64,000 nt of DNA, from the NCBI RefSeq assembly GCF_000259235.1, contig NC_017733.1:992001-1056000 (forward strand), read 5' to 3'. Shown one piece after another: positions 37,158 to 46,688 of this stretch. Under the pieces are notes generated by a model that saw only the letters and a list, made by a program, of their open reading frames with translations, did no database searches and had not been told where the DNA came from. The position numbers and the translations under genes were made by a program. Within the stretch, counting starts at the first letter, position 1. Every line of letters begins with the position of its first letter. This DNA is from Helicobacter pylori_CU (lineage in GTDB: Bacteria; Campylobacterota; Campylobacteria; Campylobacterales; Helicobacteraceae).

Positions 37158-38480
37158 TTAACGCAATTTTTTAACCGCTTTTTTCAAGCTGTCTAGCAAA
37201 TAATCAATATCGTTTATGGAATGCGTGAAGTGCAAACTCACCCTAAGCCATCCGGGTTTAGCGTTAAAATCGCTTGACTTTTGGGCGTTAAGATTCAATA
37301 AATCATGCCCATAAGGCCCCGCGCAAGAGCAACCCGCCCGGGTCTCAATAGCGTATTCATAGCTTAAGACTCTCGCTAAATCATAGGGCGAAATCCCCCC
37401 AATATTAAAAGCCACTACCCCCACACGACTCGCTGTTAAATTCCCATAAATATTAATAGCGGGCAAGTCTTTTAAGCCATGCATTAGCACTCTTAAAAGG
37501 TTGTTTTCTTTTTTATGGATAAAATCCAAACCGCATTCATCTCTCAATTGATACGCTAGAGCGCTCCTGTAAAATTGCAACAATCCTGGCGTGCCAAACT
37601 CTTCTCTTAAAGGCAATTCATCAATAAATTCATGCCGTGTGCGATTAGCGTATTTAATCACGCCCCCTGCGCTAAAACTCGGGGCGATTTGCGTGTCAAT
37701 CAAATCTTTAGAAATGCCTAAAAGACCGCACCCTCCAATACCCCCTAAAAGCTTATGAGGCGCATAAAAACCGGTTTGGTATTCGCAATCTTTAGGGTTA
37801 GCATGCGCGCTAAAATTCGCTAAATCCAAAGCCAAAGTAGCCCTATATTTCTTACACAATAATGAAACTTCTTTTAAGGGCGTAAGCAGTCCTGTTACAT
37901 TAGAAGCCGCGCTCATAGAAACCAAGCTGTTAGGGGATTTTTTTAAAGTTTGCTCTAAAATTTCTAAATCCAATAGGCCATGTTCATTCAAAGGGATACG
38001 CACCACTTCACACAAGCCTTCACGCCAGCTAATTTCATTAGAATGATGTTCATAAGGCCCTACAATCACACGCTTTAAAGCCATATCTTTCAAATACGGC
38101 TCTAAATTTTTCTTCGTTTTTGAAGGGATGCACACCCCTAAAATTTCTTGAAATTTCTTAATCGCTGAACTCGCCCCATACCCCGCGCTCAAGACGCAAT
38201 GATTATCGCTCAAATTTAAAGAACGCTTCAACTTTTCTTGGCACTCTTTTAAAAGCATGCCCATTAAAATCGCATGTTTAGAGGCGATGGAATGAGCGTT
38301 CGCGTAATAAGGCAGTAAGGATTTCACGCGCTTTTCCACTAAAGCACTCGCCAAGCCTGAAGCCCCCCAGTCAAAATAAGACACCCCTTTTTTTAAAATG
38401 ATACTGGATTTAACTTGCTCTAAAGGATTCTCGTTAGGGTTGAGTAAGGGAGCAAAACTCCTGTTTAAAAACGCTTGCAC
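37158..38480 (-). CDS. NifS/SufS-like cysteine desulfurase family aminotransferase
   Basis: This is a class V PLP enzyme of 440 aa. The PLP lysine is in FYAPHKLLGGIGG, and the catalytic Cys loop of group II desulfurases reads ETRAGCSCAGPYGHDLL. The PLP-binding EHHSNEISWREG segment is also present. H. pylori has a separate NifS-NifU pair for Fe-S assembly, so this second enzyme may feed sulfur elsewhere or act on another substrate. The C-terminal LLDSLKKAVKKLR tail is basic. It follows the HIT gene by 18 bp in the same direction. Confidence 0.88.
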   Translation of the reverse strand: MQAFLNRSFAPLLNPNENPLEQVKSSIILKKGVSYFDWGASGLASALVEKRVKSLLPYYANAHSIASKHAILMGMLLKECQEKLKRSLNLSDNHCVLSAGYGASSAIKKFQEILGVCIPSKTKKNLEPYLKDMALKRVIVGPYEHHSNEISWREGLCEVVRIPLNEHGLLDLEILEQTLKKSPNSLVSMSAASNVTGLLTPLKEVSLLCKKYRATLALDLANFSAHANPKDCEYQTGFYAPHKLLGGIGGCGLLGISKDLIDTQIAPSFSAGGVIKYANRTRHEFIDELPLREEFGTPGLLQFYRSALAYQLRDECGLDFIHKKENNLLRVLMHGLKDLPAINIYGNLTASRVGVVAFNIGGISPYDLARVLSYEYAIETRAGCSCAGPYGHDLLNLNAQKSSDFNAKPGWLRVSLHFTHSINDIDYLLDSLKKAVKKLR

Positions 38481-38498
38481 GAAATACCACCAACGCTT

Positions 38499-38813
38499 TT
38501 AATGTTTATCCCCGCTTAAAATATGAAAATGCAAATGCATCACCTCTTGCCCGGCGTTTTTACCCACATTCGTTAAAAGCTTGTATCCCTCTTCTTTGAT
38601 GCCTAATTTTTCCACCACTTCAAAAATAAAACTTGTCATTTGAGCCATAAGCTCTGGGGTGATGCCATTAAAATCCTGAATGCTTTGTTTGGGGATCACC
38701 AACGCATGCACTTTAGCTTTAGGGTTAATGTCATAAAAGGATAAAAAATTCTCGTTTTCTAAAATCTTAGAACAAGGGATTTCGCCTTGGATTATTTTTT
38801 CAAACACATTCAT
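38499..38813 (-). CDS. HIT-family nucleotide-binding protein
   Basis: The 104-aa protein is a HinT-type histidine-triad hydrolase of nucleoside phosphoramidates. The C-terminal triad is HLHFHILSGD, and the N-terminal KIIQGEIPCSKILE start is typical. It is a short single-domain protein. It is divergent from pheS. Confidence 0.94.
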   Translation of the reverse strand: MNVFEKIIQGEIPCSKILENENFLSFYDINPKAKVHALVIPKQSIQDFNGITPELMAQMTSFIFEVVEKLGIKEEGYKLLTNVGKNAGQEVMHLHFHILSGDKH

Positions 38814-38893
38814 GCTTTTTTGCTCCCTTTTAAGGTTTTTCTTTTATTAAAGTTGTATTATAGCTTTTTAAAAATAAAATATAAGGATCGTTA

Positions 38894-39880
38894 TTGCACA
38901 CCTTAATAGAGCGATTAGAAAAGGTTACTAATAGCAAAGAGTTAGAAGAAGTGCGCTTGAATGCTTTGGGTAAAAAAGGGGTTTTTGCGGATAAATTCAA
39001 CCAGCTCAAAAATCTAAACGGCGAAGAAAAAAACGCCTTTGCTAAAGAAATCCACCACTATAAACAAGCGTTTGAAAAAGCCTTTGAATTGAAAAAAAAG
39101 GCTATTTTGGAGCTTGAATTAGAAGAACGCTTGAAAAAAGAAAAAATTGATGTGAGCTTGTTTAACGCTATTAAAACAAGCTCTTCTCACCCTTTGAATT
39201 ATACTAAAAATAAAATCATTGAATTTTTCACCCCATTAGGATACAAGCTTGAAATCGGCTCTTTAGTGGAAGATGATTTCCATAATTTCAGCGCTTTAAA
39301 CTTGCCCCCTTACCATCCTGCAAGAGACATGCAAGACACTTTCTATTTTAAAGATCACAAGCTTTTAAGGACCCACACTTCGCCCGTTCAAATCCACACC
39401 ATGCAAGAACAAACCCCACCCATTAAAATGATTTGTTTAGGCGAAACCTTTAGGCGCGATTATGACTTGACCCACACGCCCATGTTCCATCAAATTGAAG
39501 GGCTTGTCGTGGATCAAAAAGGGAATATCCGTTTCACACATTTAAAAGGTGTGATCGAAGACTTTTTGTATTATTTCTTTGGGGGCGTGAAGTTAAGGTG
39601 GCGCTCTAGCTTTTTCCCTTTCACAGAGCCAAGTGCTGAAGTGGATATTAGCTGCGTGTTTTGCAAGCAAGAAGGCTGTAGGGTTTGCTCGCACACAGGC
39701 TGGCTGGAAGTGTTGGGTTGCGGCATGGTCAATAATGCGGTGTTTGAAGCCATAGGGTATGAGAATGTGAGCGGGTTTGCTTTTGGCATGGGGATTGAAA
39801 GATTAGCCATGCTGACTTGCCAGATCAATGATTTGCGCAGTTTCTTTGAAACTGATTTGAGGGTGTTGGAGAGCTTTTAA
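38894..39880 (+). CDS. pheS: Phenylalanyl-tRNA synthetase alpha subunit
   Basis: PheS is the catalytic alpha subunit of the alpha2-beta2 enzyme that charges tRNA(Phe). It starts with TTG at 38894 (MHTLIERLEKVT), supported by AAGGATCG 8 bp before; no ATG gives the same start. It has 328 aa, a coiled-coil N-terminus, then class II motifs 2 and 3 (GETFRRDYDLTHTPMFHQIE and GFAFGMGIERLAML). A Cys cluster CVFCKQEGCRVCSHTGW, typical of some bacterial PheS, lies near residue 255. Its TAA overlaps the pheT ATG by one base. Confidence 0.96.
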   Translation: MHTLIERLEKVTNSKELEEVRLNALGKKGVFADKFNQLKNLNGEEKNAFAKEIHHYKQAFEKAFELKKKAILELELEERLKKEKIDVSLFNAIKTSSSHPLNYTKNKIIEFFTPLGYKLEIGSLVEDDFHNFSALNLPPYHPARDMQDTFYFKDHKLLRTHTSPVQIHTMQEQTPPIKMICLGETFRRDYDLTHTPMFHQIEGLVVDQKGNIRFTHLKGVIEDFLYYFFGGVKLRWRSSFFPFTEPSAEVDISCVFCKQEGCRVCSHTGWLEVLGCGMVNNAVFEAIGYENVSGFAFGMGIERLAMLTCQINDLRSFFETDLRVLESF

Positions 39881-42174
39881 TGAAACTGATCGTCAATGAT
39901 TTGAATGTTTTTGTCAATACGCCTAAAGACATAGCCAAACTCTGTGAGGATTTGAGTCGCTTAGGTTTAGAAGTGGAAAGCTGTATCCCTTGTATCGCTC
40001 CTAAAAATGTGGTTGTGGGTAAGGTTTTAGAAAAAGCCCCCCATAAAAACGCCGAAAAACTCAGCGTGTGTCAAGTGGATGTGGGTAAAGAAGTGTTGCC
40101 AATCGTGTGCGGGGCTAAAAATGTCGCGCCAAACCAATTCGTGCCAGTCGCCCTCAAAGGAGCGATCATAGGCTCAACCCCAATCGCTAAAACTGAGCTT
40201 AGGGGGGTTGAAAGCTGTGGCATGATTTGCTCTAGCATTGAATTAGGCTTCCCTAAAATCAATGATGGCATCTTGGAATTAGATGAGAGCGTTGGGGAGT
40301 TGGTTTTGGGGAAAGAATTAAATGAATACGCCCCTTTCAACACGCATGTTTTAGAAATTTCATTGACTCCTAATCGTGGGGATTGCTTGAGTGTTTTAGG
40401 CGTTGCTAGAGAGGTCAGCACATTTTATCACACGCCCCTAAAACCTATTAAGGCTTTAAATTTTACGCCAAAAAGCGATTCAATCGCGCTTCATGCAGAT
40501 GAAAATATTGAATCGCATCTGGCTTATTATTTGATTTATAATCATTCTTTAAAAACCCCTTTAAATATCAAACTTTCGCTCGCTCATAATAATGCCTTAA
40601 GCGAGAACGATCTGAACAATTTCATAGAATTCAGCACGCATTTTAGTGGGGTAATAATGAACGCTTATAGCCTGAATAAAACCCCTATGGATTTGAGCGT
40701 GAAAAACGATGAAAATAACCTTGAAAGCGTTTATATCAACCATCAAAAACGCTCCACTATCGCTATCAAACATCAAGATCAAAAAGATTTGAGCGAGTAT
40801 TTGCTTTTAGAAGCGAGCTATATTGATCCGATAAGCCTGTCTTTAAAATTGCACGCCCTAAAAGATAAAACGCTTCAAAAAGACAACGCCCTTATTTATA
40901 GGAGCGCTAGGGGGAGTAACCCTAATCTATCAGACGGCTTGAATTTTTTAAGCGCTCATTTGAAAGCCACGATTTTAGAAAGCAAACAAACTGAGCATTC
41001 TTTAAAAGATCGCACCCTTACATTCCAGCTTGAAGACATTACTGAAATTTTGGGGCTTGCTGTAGAGAAAGAAAAAATTCAAGACATTTTAAAAAATTTA
41101 GGCTTTAAAGTCAGCGCAAAAGAGCCAAACTCAAAACCCCAAATTTTAGAGGTTATTGCGCCAAATTTCAGGCATGACATTAAAACGATCCAAGATATTG
41201 CTGAAGAAATTTTGCGCTTTGTAGGGATTGATAATCTAGTCTCAAAGTCTCTTAATTGTGTCAGTAGCAAAAATTCAAACCCCCATTATGACACGCACCG
41301 CTTTTTTGAAAACCTTAAACACAAGGCTCTCGCTTGCGGTTTTAAAGAAGTCATTCATTACGTGTTTTACTCTAAAGAAAAACAGCAAAAACTGGGCTTT
41401 GAAGTTTTAGAAGATCCCCTAGAATTGCAAAACCCTATCACAACGGATCTCAACACCCTGAGAACAAGCCTTGTTTGCGGGCTTTTAGACGCTAGCTTAA
41501 GGAATAAAAATTTAGGGTTTAAAAGCATCGCCCTTTATGAAAAAGGGAGCGTGTATAACGCTAAAAGAGAAGAGATCCAAAAACTAGGCTTTTTAGTAAG
41601 CGGCTTACAAAAAAAAGAAAGCTATCCTGACGCTAAGGGCAAGGCTTGGGATTTTTACTCTTTCGCTGAATGCGTTTCAAAAGTTATAGGGGATTTCAGC
41701 TTGGAAAAACTAACCGCTCAAACCCCCATTAACCACCCCTACCAGAGCGCTAAAATCATTCAAAACAATGAAATCATCGGCACAATTGCTAAAATCCACC
41801 CTAAAGTGATCCAAGAATGGGATTTGTTTGAAAGCTATTACGCTGAGATAGACGCTTCTAAACTCAAACGCCATGCCATGCTGTTAAAACCCTTTAGCAT
41901 TTACCCTAGCAGTGTTAGGGATTTGACTCTCATCATTGATGAAAATACCGCTTTTAGCAAGATTAAAAAAGCCCTAAAGAACGCTCAAATCCCTAATTTA
42001 AGCGAGATTCTACCCCTTGATATTTTTAAAGAAAGTCATAATTCCATAGCCTTAAGCGTGCGTTGCGTGATCCATTCTTTAGAAAAAACCCTGAATGATG
42101 AAGAGGTCAATTCAGCCGTGCAAAAAGCGCTTAAAATTTTAGAAAAAGAATTTAACGCCCGCCTTAAGGGATAA
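39880..42174 (+). CDS. pheT: Phenylalanyl-tRNA synthetase beta subunit
   Basis: PheT provides the tRNA anchor and editing site. The 764-aa protein begins with the B1/OB-type domain (VVVGKVLEKAPHKNAEKLSV). It then has B3/B4 (LEISLTPNRGDCLSVLGVAR), B5, a class II-like core, and a C-terminal ferredoxin-fold anticodon domain (YPSSVRDLTLIIDENTAFSK). It is directly coupled to pheS (TAATG). aroA follows after 24 bp. Confidence 0.96.
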   Translation: MKLIVNDLNVFVNTPKDIAKLCEDLSRLGLEVESCIPCIAPKNVVVGKVLEKAPHKNAEKLSVCQVDVGKEVLPIVCGAKNVAPNQFVPVALKGAIIGSTPIAKTELRGVESCGMICSSIELGFPKINDGILELDESVGELVLGKELNEYAPFNTHVLEISLTPNRGDCLSVLGVAREVSTFYHTPLKPIKALNFTPKSDSIALHADENIESHLAYYLIYNHSLKTPLNIKLSLAHNNALSENDLNNFIEFSTHFSGVIMNAYSLNKTPMDLSVKNDENNLESVYINHQKRSTIAIKHQDQKDLSEYLLLEASYIDPISLSLKLHALKDKTLQKDNALIYRSARGSNPNLSDGLNFLSAHLKATILESKQTEHSLKDRTLTFQLEDITEILGLAVEKEKIQDILKNLGFKVSAKEPNSKPQILEVIAPNFRHDIKTIQDIAEEILRFVGIDNLVSKSLNCVSSKNSNPHYDTHRFFENLKHKALACGFKEVIHYVFYSKEKQQKLGFEVLEDPLELQNPITTDLNTLRTSLVCGLLDASLRNKNLGFKSIALYEKGSVYNAKREEIQKLGFLVSGLQKKESYPDAKGKAWDFYSFAECVSKVIGDFSLEKLTAQTPINHPYQSAKIIQNNEIIGTIAKIHPKVIQEWDLFESYYAEIDASKLKRHAMLLKPFSIYPSSVRDLTLIIDENTAFSKIKKALKNAQIPNLSEILPLDIFKESHNSIALSVRCVIHSLEKTLNDEEVNSAVQKALKILEKEFNARLKG

Positions 42175-42198
42175 TATAAAGATAGCAAAGGATAATAT

Positions 42199-43488
42199 GT
42201 GATAGAGCTTGACATTAACGCTAGCGATAAATCGCTCTCACACAGAGCCGTTATTTTTAGCCTGCTCGCTCAAAAGCCTTGTTTCGTGCGGAATTTTTTA
42301 ATGGGAGAAGATTGTTTAAGCTCTTTGGAAATCGCTCAAAATTTAGGGGCTAAAGTGGAAAATACCGCTAAAAATTCTTTTAAAATCACGCCCCCAACGG
42401 CTATAAAAGAGCCTAACAAGATTTTAAATTGCAACAATTCTGGCACTAGCATGCGTTTATACAGCGGGCTTTTAAGCGCTCAAAAAGGCCTTTTTGTTTT
42501 AAGCGGGGACAATTCCTTAAACGCACGCCCCATGAAAAGAATCATTGAGCCTTTGAAGGCTTTTGGGGCAAAGATTTTAGGGAGAGAGGATAACCATTTC
42601 GCCCCCTTAGTGATCTTAGGGAATCCTTTAAAAGCTTGTCATTATGAAAGCCCTATCGCTTCAGCTCAAGTCAAAAGCGCTTTTATTTTAAGCGCCCTAC
42701 AAGCTCAAGGCTCAAGCGTTTATAAAGAAAGTGAGCTTAGCCGTAACCACACAGAAATCATGCTTAAAAGTTTGGGAGCTAAGATTCACAATCAAGACGG
42801 CGTTTTAATGATTTCACCCCTAGAAAAACCCCTAGAAGCCTTTGATTTTACGATAGCTAATGATCCGTCTAGCGCGTTTTTTTTCGCCCTCGCTTGCGCG
42901 ATTACGCCAAAAAGCCGCCTTCTTTTAAAAAATGTCTTGCTCAACCCCACTCGCATAGAAGCTTTTGAAGTTTTGAAAAAAATGGGTGCTTCCATAGAGT
43001 ATGCGATTCAATCCAAAGATTTAGAAATCATTGGCGATATTTACATAGAACATGCCCCTTTAAAAGCGATCAATATTGATCAAAATATCGCCAGTCTTAT
43101 TGATGAAATCCCTGCTTTAAGCATCGCCATGCTTTTTGCAAAAGGCAAAAGCATGGTGAGAAACGCTAAAGATTTACGAGCCAAAGAAAGCGATAGGATT
43201 AAAGCGGTTGTTTCTAATTTCAAAGCTTTAGGGATTGAGTGCGAAGAGTTTGAAGACGGGTTTTACATAGAGGGATTAGAAGATACAAGCCCATTAAAAC
43301 AGCGCTTTTCTAGGATTAAACCCCCCCTTATTAGAAGCTTTAATGATCACAGGATTGCGATGAGTTTTGCTGTTTTAACTTTAGCGTTGCCTTTAGAAAT
43401 TGATAATTTAGAATGCACAAACATTTCTTTCCCGCAATTCAAACACCTACTCAATCTATTCAAAAAAGGGAGTTTTAATGGAAATTAA
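42199..43488 (+). CDS. aroA: 3-phosphoshikimate 1-carboxyvinyltransferase (EPSP synthase)
   Basis: AroA joins shikimate-3-phosphate and PEP in the aromatic pathway. The start is GTG at 42199 (MIELDINASDKSLSHRAVIF) with AAAGGATAAT upstream. The 429-aa protein has SDKSLSHRA, the LNCNNSGTSMRL motif (bacterial PEP-site loop) and LRAKESDRIKA. The NNSGTS form (rather than NAGTA) resembles the class II or variant enzymes with lower glyphosate sensitivity, a family-level inference. Its stop overlaps the ispH start by 11 bp. Confidence 0.96.
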   Translation: MIELDINASDKSLSHRAVIFSLLAQKPCFVRNFLMGEDCLSSLEIAQNLGAKVENTAKNSFKITPPTAIKEPNKILNCNNSGTSMRLYSGLLSAQKGLFVLSGDNSLNARPMKRIIEPLKAFGAKILGREDNHFAPLVILGNPLKACHYESPIASAQVKSAFILSALQAQGSSVYKESELSRNHTEIMLKSLGAKIHNQDGVLMISPLEKPLEAFDFTIANDPSSAFFFALACAITPKSRLLLKNVLLNPTRIEAFEVLKKMGASIEYAIQSKDLEIIGDIYIEHAPLKAINIDQNIASLIDEIPALSIAMLFAKGKSMVRNAKDLRAKESDRIKAVVSNFKALGIECEEFEDGFYIEGLEDTSPLKQRFSRIKPPLIRSFNDHRIAMSFAVLTLALPLEIDNLECTNISFPQFKHLLNLFKKGSFNGN

Positions 43489-44302
43489 AATGGCTAAGGA
43501 TTATGGTTTTTGTTTTGGCGTCAAAAGAGCGATACAAATCGCTGAAAAAAATCAAAACAGCTTGATTTTTGGATCGCTCATTCATAACGCTAAAGAAATC
43601 AATCGTTTGGAAAAAAACTTCAATGTGAAAATTGAAGAAGACCCTAAAAAAATCCCTAAAAATAAGAGCGTGATCATAAGAACCCATGGCATTCCTAAGC
43701 AGGATTTAGAATACTTGAAAAATAAGGGGGTTAAAATCACCGATGCGACTTGCCCGTATGTGATCAAACCTCAGCAAATTGTGGAATCCATGAGCAAAGA
43801 AGGGTATCAAATCGTGCTTTTTGGGGATATTAACCACCCTGAAGTCAAGGGCGTGATAAGCTATGCCACTAACCAGGCTTTAGTCGTCAATTCTTTAGAA
43901 GAATTGCAAGAAAAAAAACTCCAACGAAAAGTGGCTTTAGTTTCTCAAACCACCAAACAAACCCCAAAACTCTTGCAAATCGCTTCTTATTTGGTGGAAA
44001 GATGCACTGAAGTGCGTATTTTTAACACGATTTGCAACGCTACTTCCTACAACCAAAAAGCCGCTTTGGATTTGAGTAAGGAAGTGGATATTATGATAGT
44101 CGTGGGCGGTAAAACTTCTTCAAACACCAAACAGCTCCTAAGCATCGCCAAACAGCATTGCAAAGACAGCTACTTGGTAGAAGATGAAAACGAATTGGAG
44201 TTAGCGTGGTTTAAGGATAAAAAATTGTGCGGGATTACCGCTGGGGCTTCCACGCCGGATTGGATTATAGAAAATGTCAAGCAAAAAATCAGCACGATTT
44301 AA
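43478..44302 (+). CDS. ispH: 4-hydroxy-3-methylbut-2-enyl diphosphate reductase
   Basis: IspH (LytB) is the last enzyme of the MEP isoprenoid pathway and carries a 4Fe-4S cluster. The 274-aa protein has the three cluster cysteines: Cys12 in YGFCFGVKRA, one in TDATCPYV, and one in NTICNATSYNQ. AAAAAGGGAG precedes the start inside the aroA end. This overlap suggests translational coupling to aroA. The rpsA gene follows with its own promoter-like element. Confidence 0.97.
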   Translation: MEIKMAKDYGFCFGVKRAIQIAEKNQNSLIFGSLIHNAKEINRLEKNFNVKIEEDPKKIPKNKSVIIRTHGIPKQDLEYLKNKGVKITDATCPYVIKPQQIVESMSKEGYQIVLFGDINHPEVKGVISYATNQALVVNSLEELQEKKLQRKVALVSQTTKQTPKLLQIASYLVERCTEVRIFNTICNATSYNQKAALDLSKEVDIMIVVGGKTSSNTKQLLSIAKQHCKDSYLVEDENELELAWFKDKKLCGITAGASTPDWIIENVKQKISTI

Positions 44303-44375
44303 CACATTTTGAAAATTTTCTTTAAAAAAACCGCTAATTGTTAGTTTTTAAACGATTTTGTAAGCCAAAAAAGGA

Positions 44376-44381
44376 TACAAT
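44376..44381 (+). promoter_or_regulatory. Candidate -10 box (TACAAT) for rpsA
   Basis: GGATACAATACCC lies 42 bp before the rpsA ATG in the 120-bp ispH-rpsA gap. A palindromic CTAATTGTTAG lies further upstream. A weak AAGG ribosome site precedes the ATG, as often for rpsA. Confidence 0.5.
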
Positions 44382-44422
44382 ACCCTTAAGGATTTTATAT
44401 TTATTTTATAGTAAGGCAGTCA

Positions 44423-46093
44423 ATGAGCAAGATAGCAGATGATCAGAACTTTAATGACGAGGAGGAAAACTTCGCAAAACTCTTTAAAAAACAATTAGAA
44501 AAAGAAGAAACCCTAGAAAAAGGCACTATCAAAGAAGGGCTAATCGTTTCCATCAATGAGAATGATGGTTATGCCATGGTGAGCGTGGGTGGTAAGACAG
44601 AAGGCCGTTTGGCTTTGAGTGAGATCACCGATGAAAAGGGGCAGTTGCTGTATCAAAAAAATGACCCCATTGTCGTGCATGTGTCCGAGAAAGGTGAACA
44701 CCCTAGCGTTTCCTACAAAAAGGCCATTTCCCAACAAAAGATTCAGGCTAAAATTGAAGAATTGGGCGAAAACTATGAAAACGCCATTATTGAAGGCAAG
44801 ATTGTAGGCAAGAATAAAGGGGGTTATATCGTGGAGTCTCAAGGCGTGGAGTATTTCCTCTCCCGCTCGCACTCTTCTTTAAAGAATGACGCAAACCATA
44901 TCGGCAAACGCATTAAAGCGTGCATCATTCGTGTGGATAAAGAAAACCATTCTATCAATATTTCTCGCAAACGATTCTTTGAAGTCAATGATAAACGGCA
45001 GCTTGAGGTTTCTAAAGAATTGTTAGAAGCTAAAGAGCCGGTATTGGGGGTTGTGCGCCAGATCACCCCTTTTGGCATTTTTGTAGAAGCTAAGGGGATT
45101 GAGGGCTTGGTTCATTATTCTGAAATCAGTCATAAAGGACCAGTAAACCCTGAAAAATACTACAAAGAGGGCGATGAAGTCTATGTCAAAGCCATCGCTT
45201 ATGATGCAGAAAAAAGACGCCTTTCACTCTCCATAAAAGCGACCATAGAAGACCCATGGGAAGAGATCCAAGACAAGCTAAAGCCCGGATACGCCATTAA
45301 GGTGGTGGTGAGCAATATTGAACATTACGGGGTGTTTGTGGATATTGGTAATGATATTGAAGGCTTTTTGCATGTTTCTGAAATCTCTTGGGATAAAAAT
45401 GTCAGCCACCCTAGCCATTACTTGAGCGTGGGGCAAGAGATTGATGTGAAAATCATTGACATTGATCCTAAAAACCGTCGCTTAAGGGTTTCTTTAAAAC
45501 AACTCACTAACAGGCCTTTTGATGTTTTTGAATCCAAACACCAAGTGGGGGATATTGTAGAGGGCAAAGTAGCGACTTTAACGGATTTTGGGGCGTTTTT
45601 GAATCTGGGTGGGGTGGATGGTTTGCTCCACAATCACGATGCTTTTTGGGATAAAGATAAAAAGTGCAAAGACCACTATAAAATTGGCGATGTGATCAAA
45701 GTCAAAATCCTTAAAATCAACAAAAAAGATAAAAAGATTTCTTTGAGCGCGAAGCACTTGGTGACTTCCCCCACAGAAGAATTCGCTCAAAAGCATAAAA
45801 CAGACAGCGTGATTCAAGGCAAAGTGGTGAGTATTAAGGATTTTGGCGTTTTCATTAATGCTGATGGCATTGATGTGCTGATCAAAAATGAAGATTTGAA
45901 CCCCTTAAAAAAAGATGAAATCAAAATAGGCCAAGAAATCACATGCGTGGTGGTTGCGATTGAAAAATCTAATAACAAGGTGCGCGCTTCTGTGCATAGG
46001 TTAGAGCGCAAAAAAGAAAAAGAAGAATTGCAAGCTTTTAACACGAGCGATGATAAAATGACTTTAGGGGATATTCTTAAAGAAAAATTCTAA
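44423..46093 (+). CDS. rpsA: 30S ribosomal protein S1
   Basis: S1 helps mRNA bind to the ribosome. The 556-aa protein contains six S1 (OB) repeats, from KEGLIVSINENDGYAMV at about residue 35 through GKVVSIKDFGVFINADGID near the end. The central repeats carry the best RNA-binding pattern (VGDIVEGKVATLTDFGAFLN). The N-terminus is acidic, as expected for ribosome contact. It sits between ispH and a membrane-protein gene. Confidence 0.97.
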   Translation: MSKIADDQNFNDEEENFAKLFKKQLEKEETLEKGTIKEGLIVSINENDGYAMVSVGGKTEGRLALSEITDEKGQLLYQKNDPIVVHVSEKGEHPSVSYKKAISQQKIQAKIEELGENYENAIIEGKIVGKNKGGYIVESQGVEYFLSRSHSSLKNDANHIGKRIKACIIRVDKENHSINISRKRFFEVNDKRQLEVSKELLEAKEPVLGVVRQITPFGIFVEAKGIEGLVHYSEISHKGPVNPEKYYKEGDEVYVKAIAYDAEKRRLSLSIKATIEDPWEEIQDKLKPGYAIKVVVSNIEHYGVFVDIGNDIEGFLHVSEISWDKNVSHPSHYLSVGQEIDVKIIDIDPKNRRLRVSLKQLTNRPFDVFESKHQVGDIVEGKVATLTDFGAFLNLGGVDGLLHNHDAFWDKDKKCKDHYKIGDVIKVKILKINKKDKKISLSAKHLVTSPTEEFAQKHKTDSVIQGKVVSIKDFGVFINADGIDVLIKNEDLNPLKKDEIKIGQEITCVVVAIEKSNNKVRASVHRLERKKEKEELQAFNTSDDKMTLGDILKEKF

Positions 46094-46121
46094 AGAGTGA
46101 TTTTAAAAGCATGAGAATGGC

Positions 46122-46673
46122 ATGAGATTTAAGGGTGTTGTTGCTTTTATTTCCCTAGCTGTCGCTCTTGGCGTTTTAGCCTATTTGTTTTTAAGCGTTA
46201 AAAAAGAAATGCCCGCTACTTCTCATGCGATCTCTCAAACACATGCGATCTCTCAAACCAATGAAGGCCTCTCTCAAACAGATGCAAAAAGCCATGAAAT
46301 CAACCTAGAAGAAAGCCCCAATAATCCTAATACCCCTAACGATGAAAAAGCCTCCCATAACGAAGAAGATCGCAATAACGCCCTTTCTCAAAACCTTGAT
46401 GCACAAGATTCCATTAATTACCCCGTTGTGGAACATTATTTTGAAATCCCTTTTGAAGAAAAAAAAAGGGAGTATTCAAAGCTTATCATTAAGGATTTAA
46501 AGGACTATCAATGGTGGTGTTTAAAAGAAATCCTTAAAAAAGAACAAATTGATTACGCTTACGATAGCACCAAAAACCAACCCAACCTCATCATCTATTT
46601 AGATGAAAATAAAAAAGAACGCTTTTTAGCTGATTTAGACTATTATAAAATACGCTATCATGCTGTTTTTTAA
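46122..46673 (+). CDS. Hypothetical membrane-anchored protein
   Basis: The family is unknown. One N-terminal helix (GVVAFISLAVALGVLAYLFL, residues 4-23) anchors it. A low-complexity linker follows, with a near-perfect repeat of AISQT (SHAISQTHAISQT at about 34-46), rich in Asn, Glu and Ser. The folded C-terminal part (about residues 105-183, EHYFEIPFEEKKREYSKLII to YYKIRYHAVF) has no recognised motif. It is co-directional with rpsA and serA, with 15 bp to serA, so it is probably co-transcribed. Confidence 0.75.
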   Translation: MRFKGVVAFISLAVALGVLAYLFLSVKKEMPATSHAISQTHAISQTNEGLSQTDAKSHEINLEESPNNPNTPNDEKASHNEEDRNNALSQNLDAQDSINYPVVEHYFEIPFEEKKREYSKLIIKDLKDYQWWCLKEILKKEQIDYAYDSTKNQPNLIIYLDENKKERFLADLDYYKIRYHAVF

Positions 46674-46688
46674 ATTCAAAGGATAAAA

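Noticed and set aside
36717..37196. 159-codon plus-strand ORF across the DUF3972-like gene
   Set aside because: It is the antisense of a charged coiled-coil gene and lacks a ribosome site and family features.
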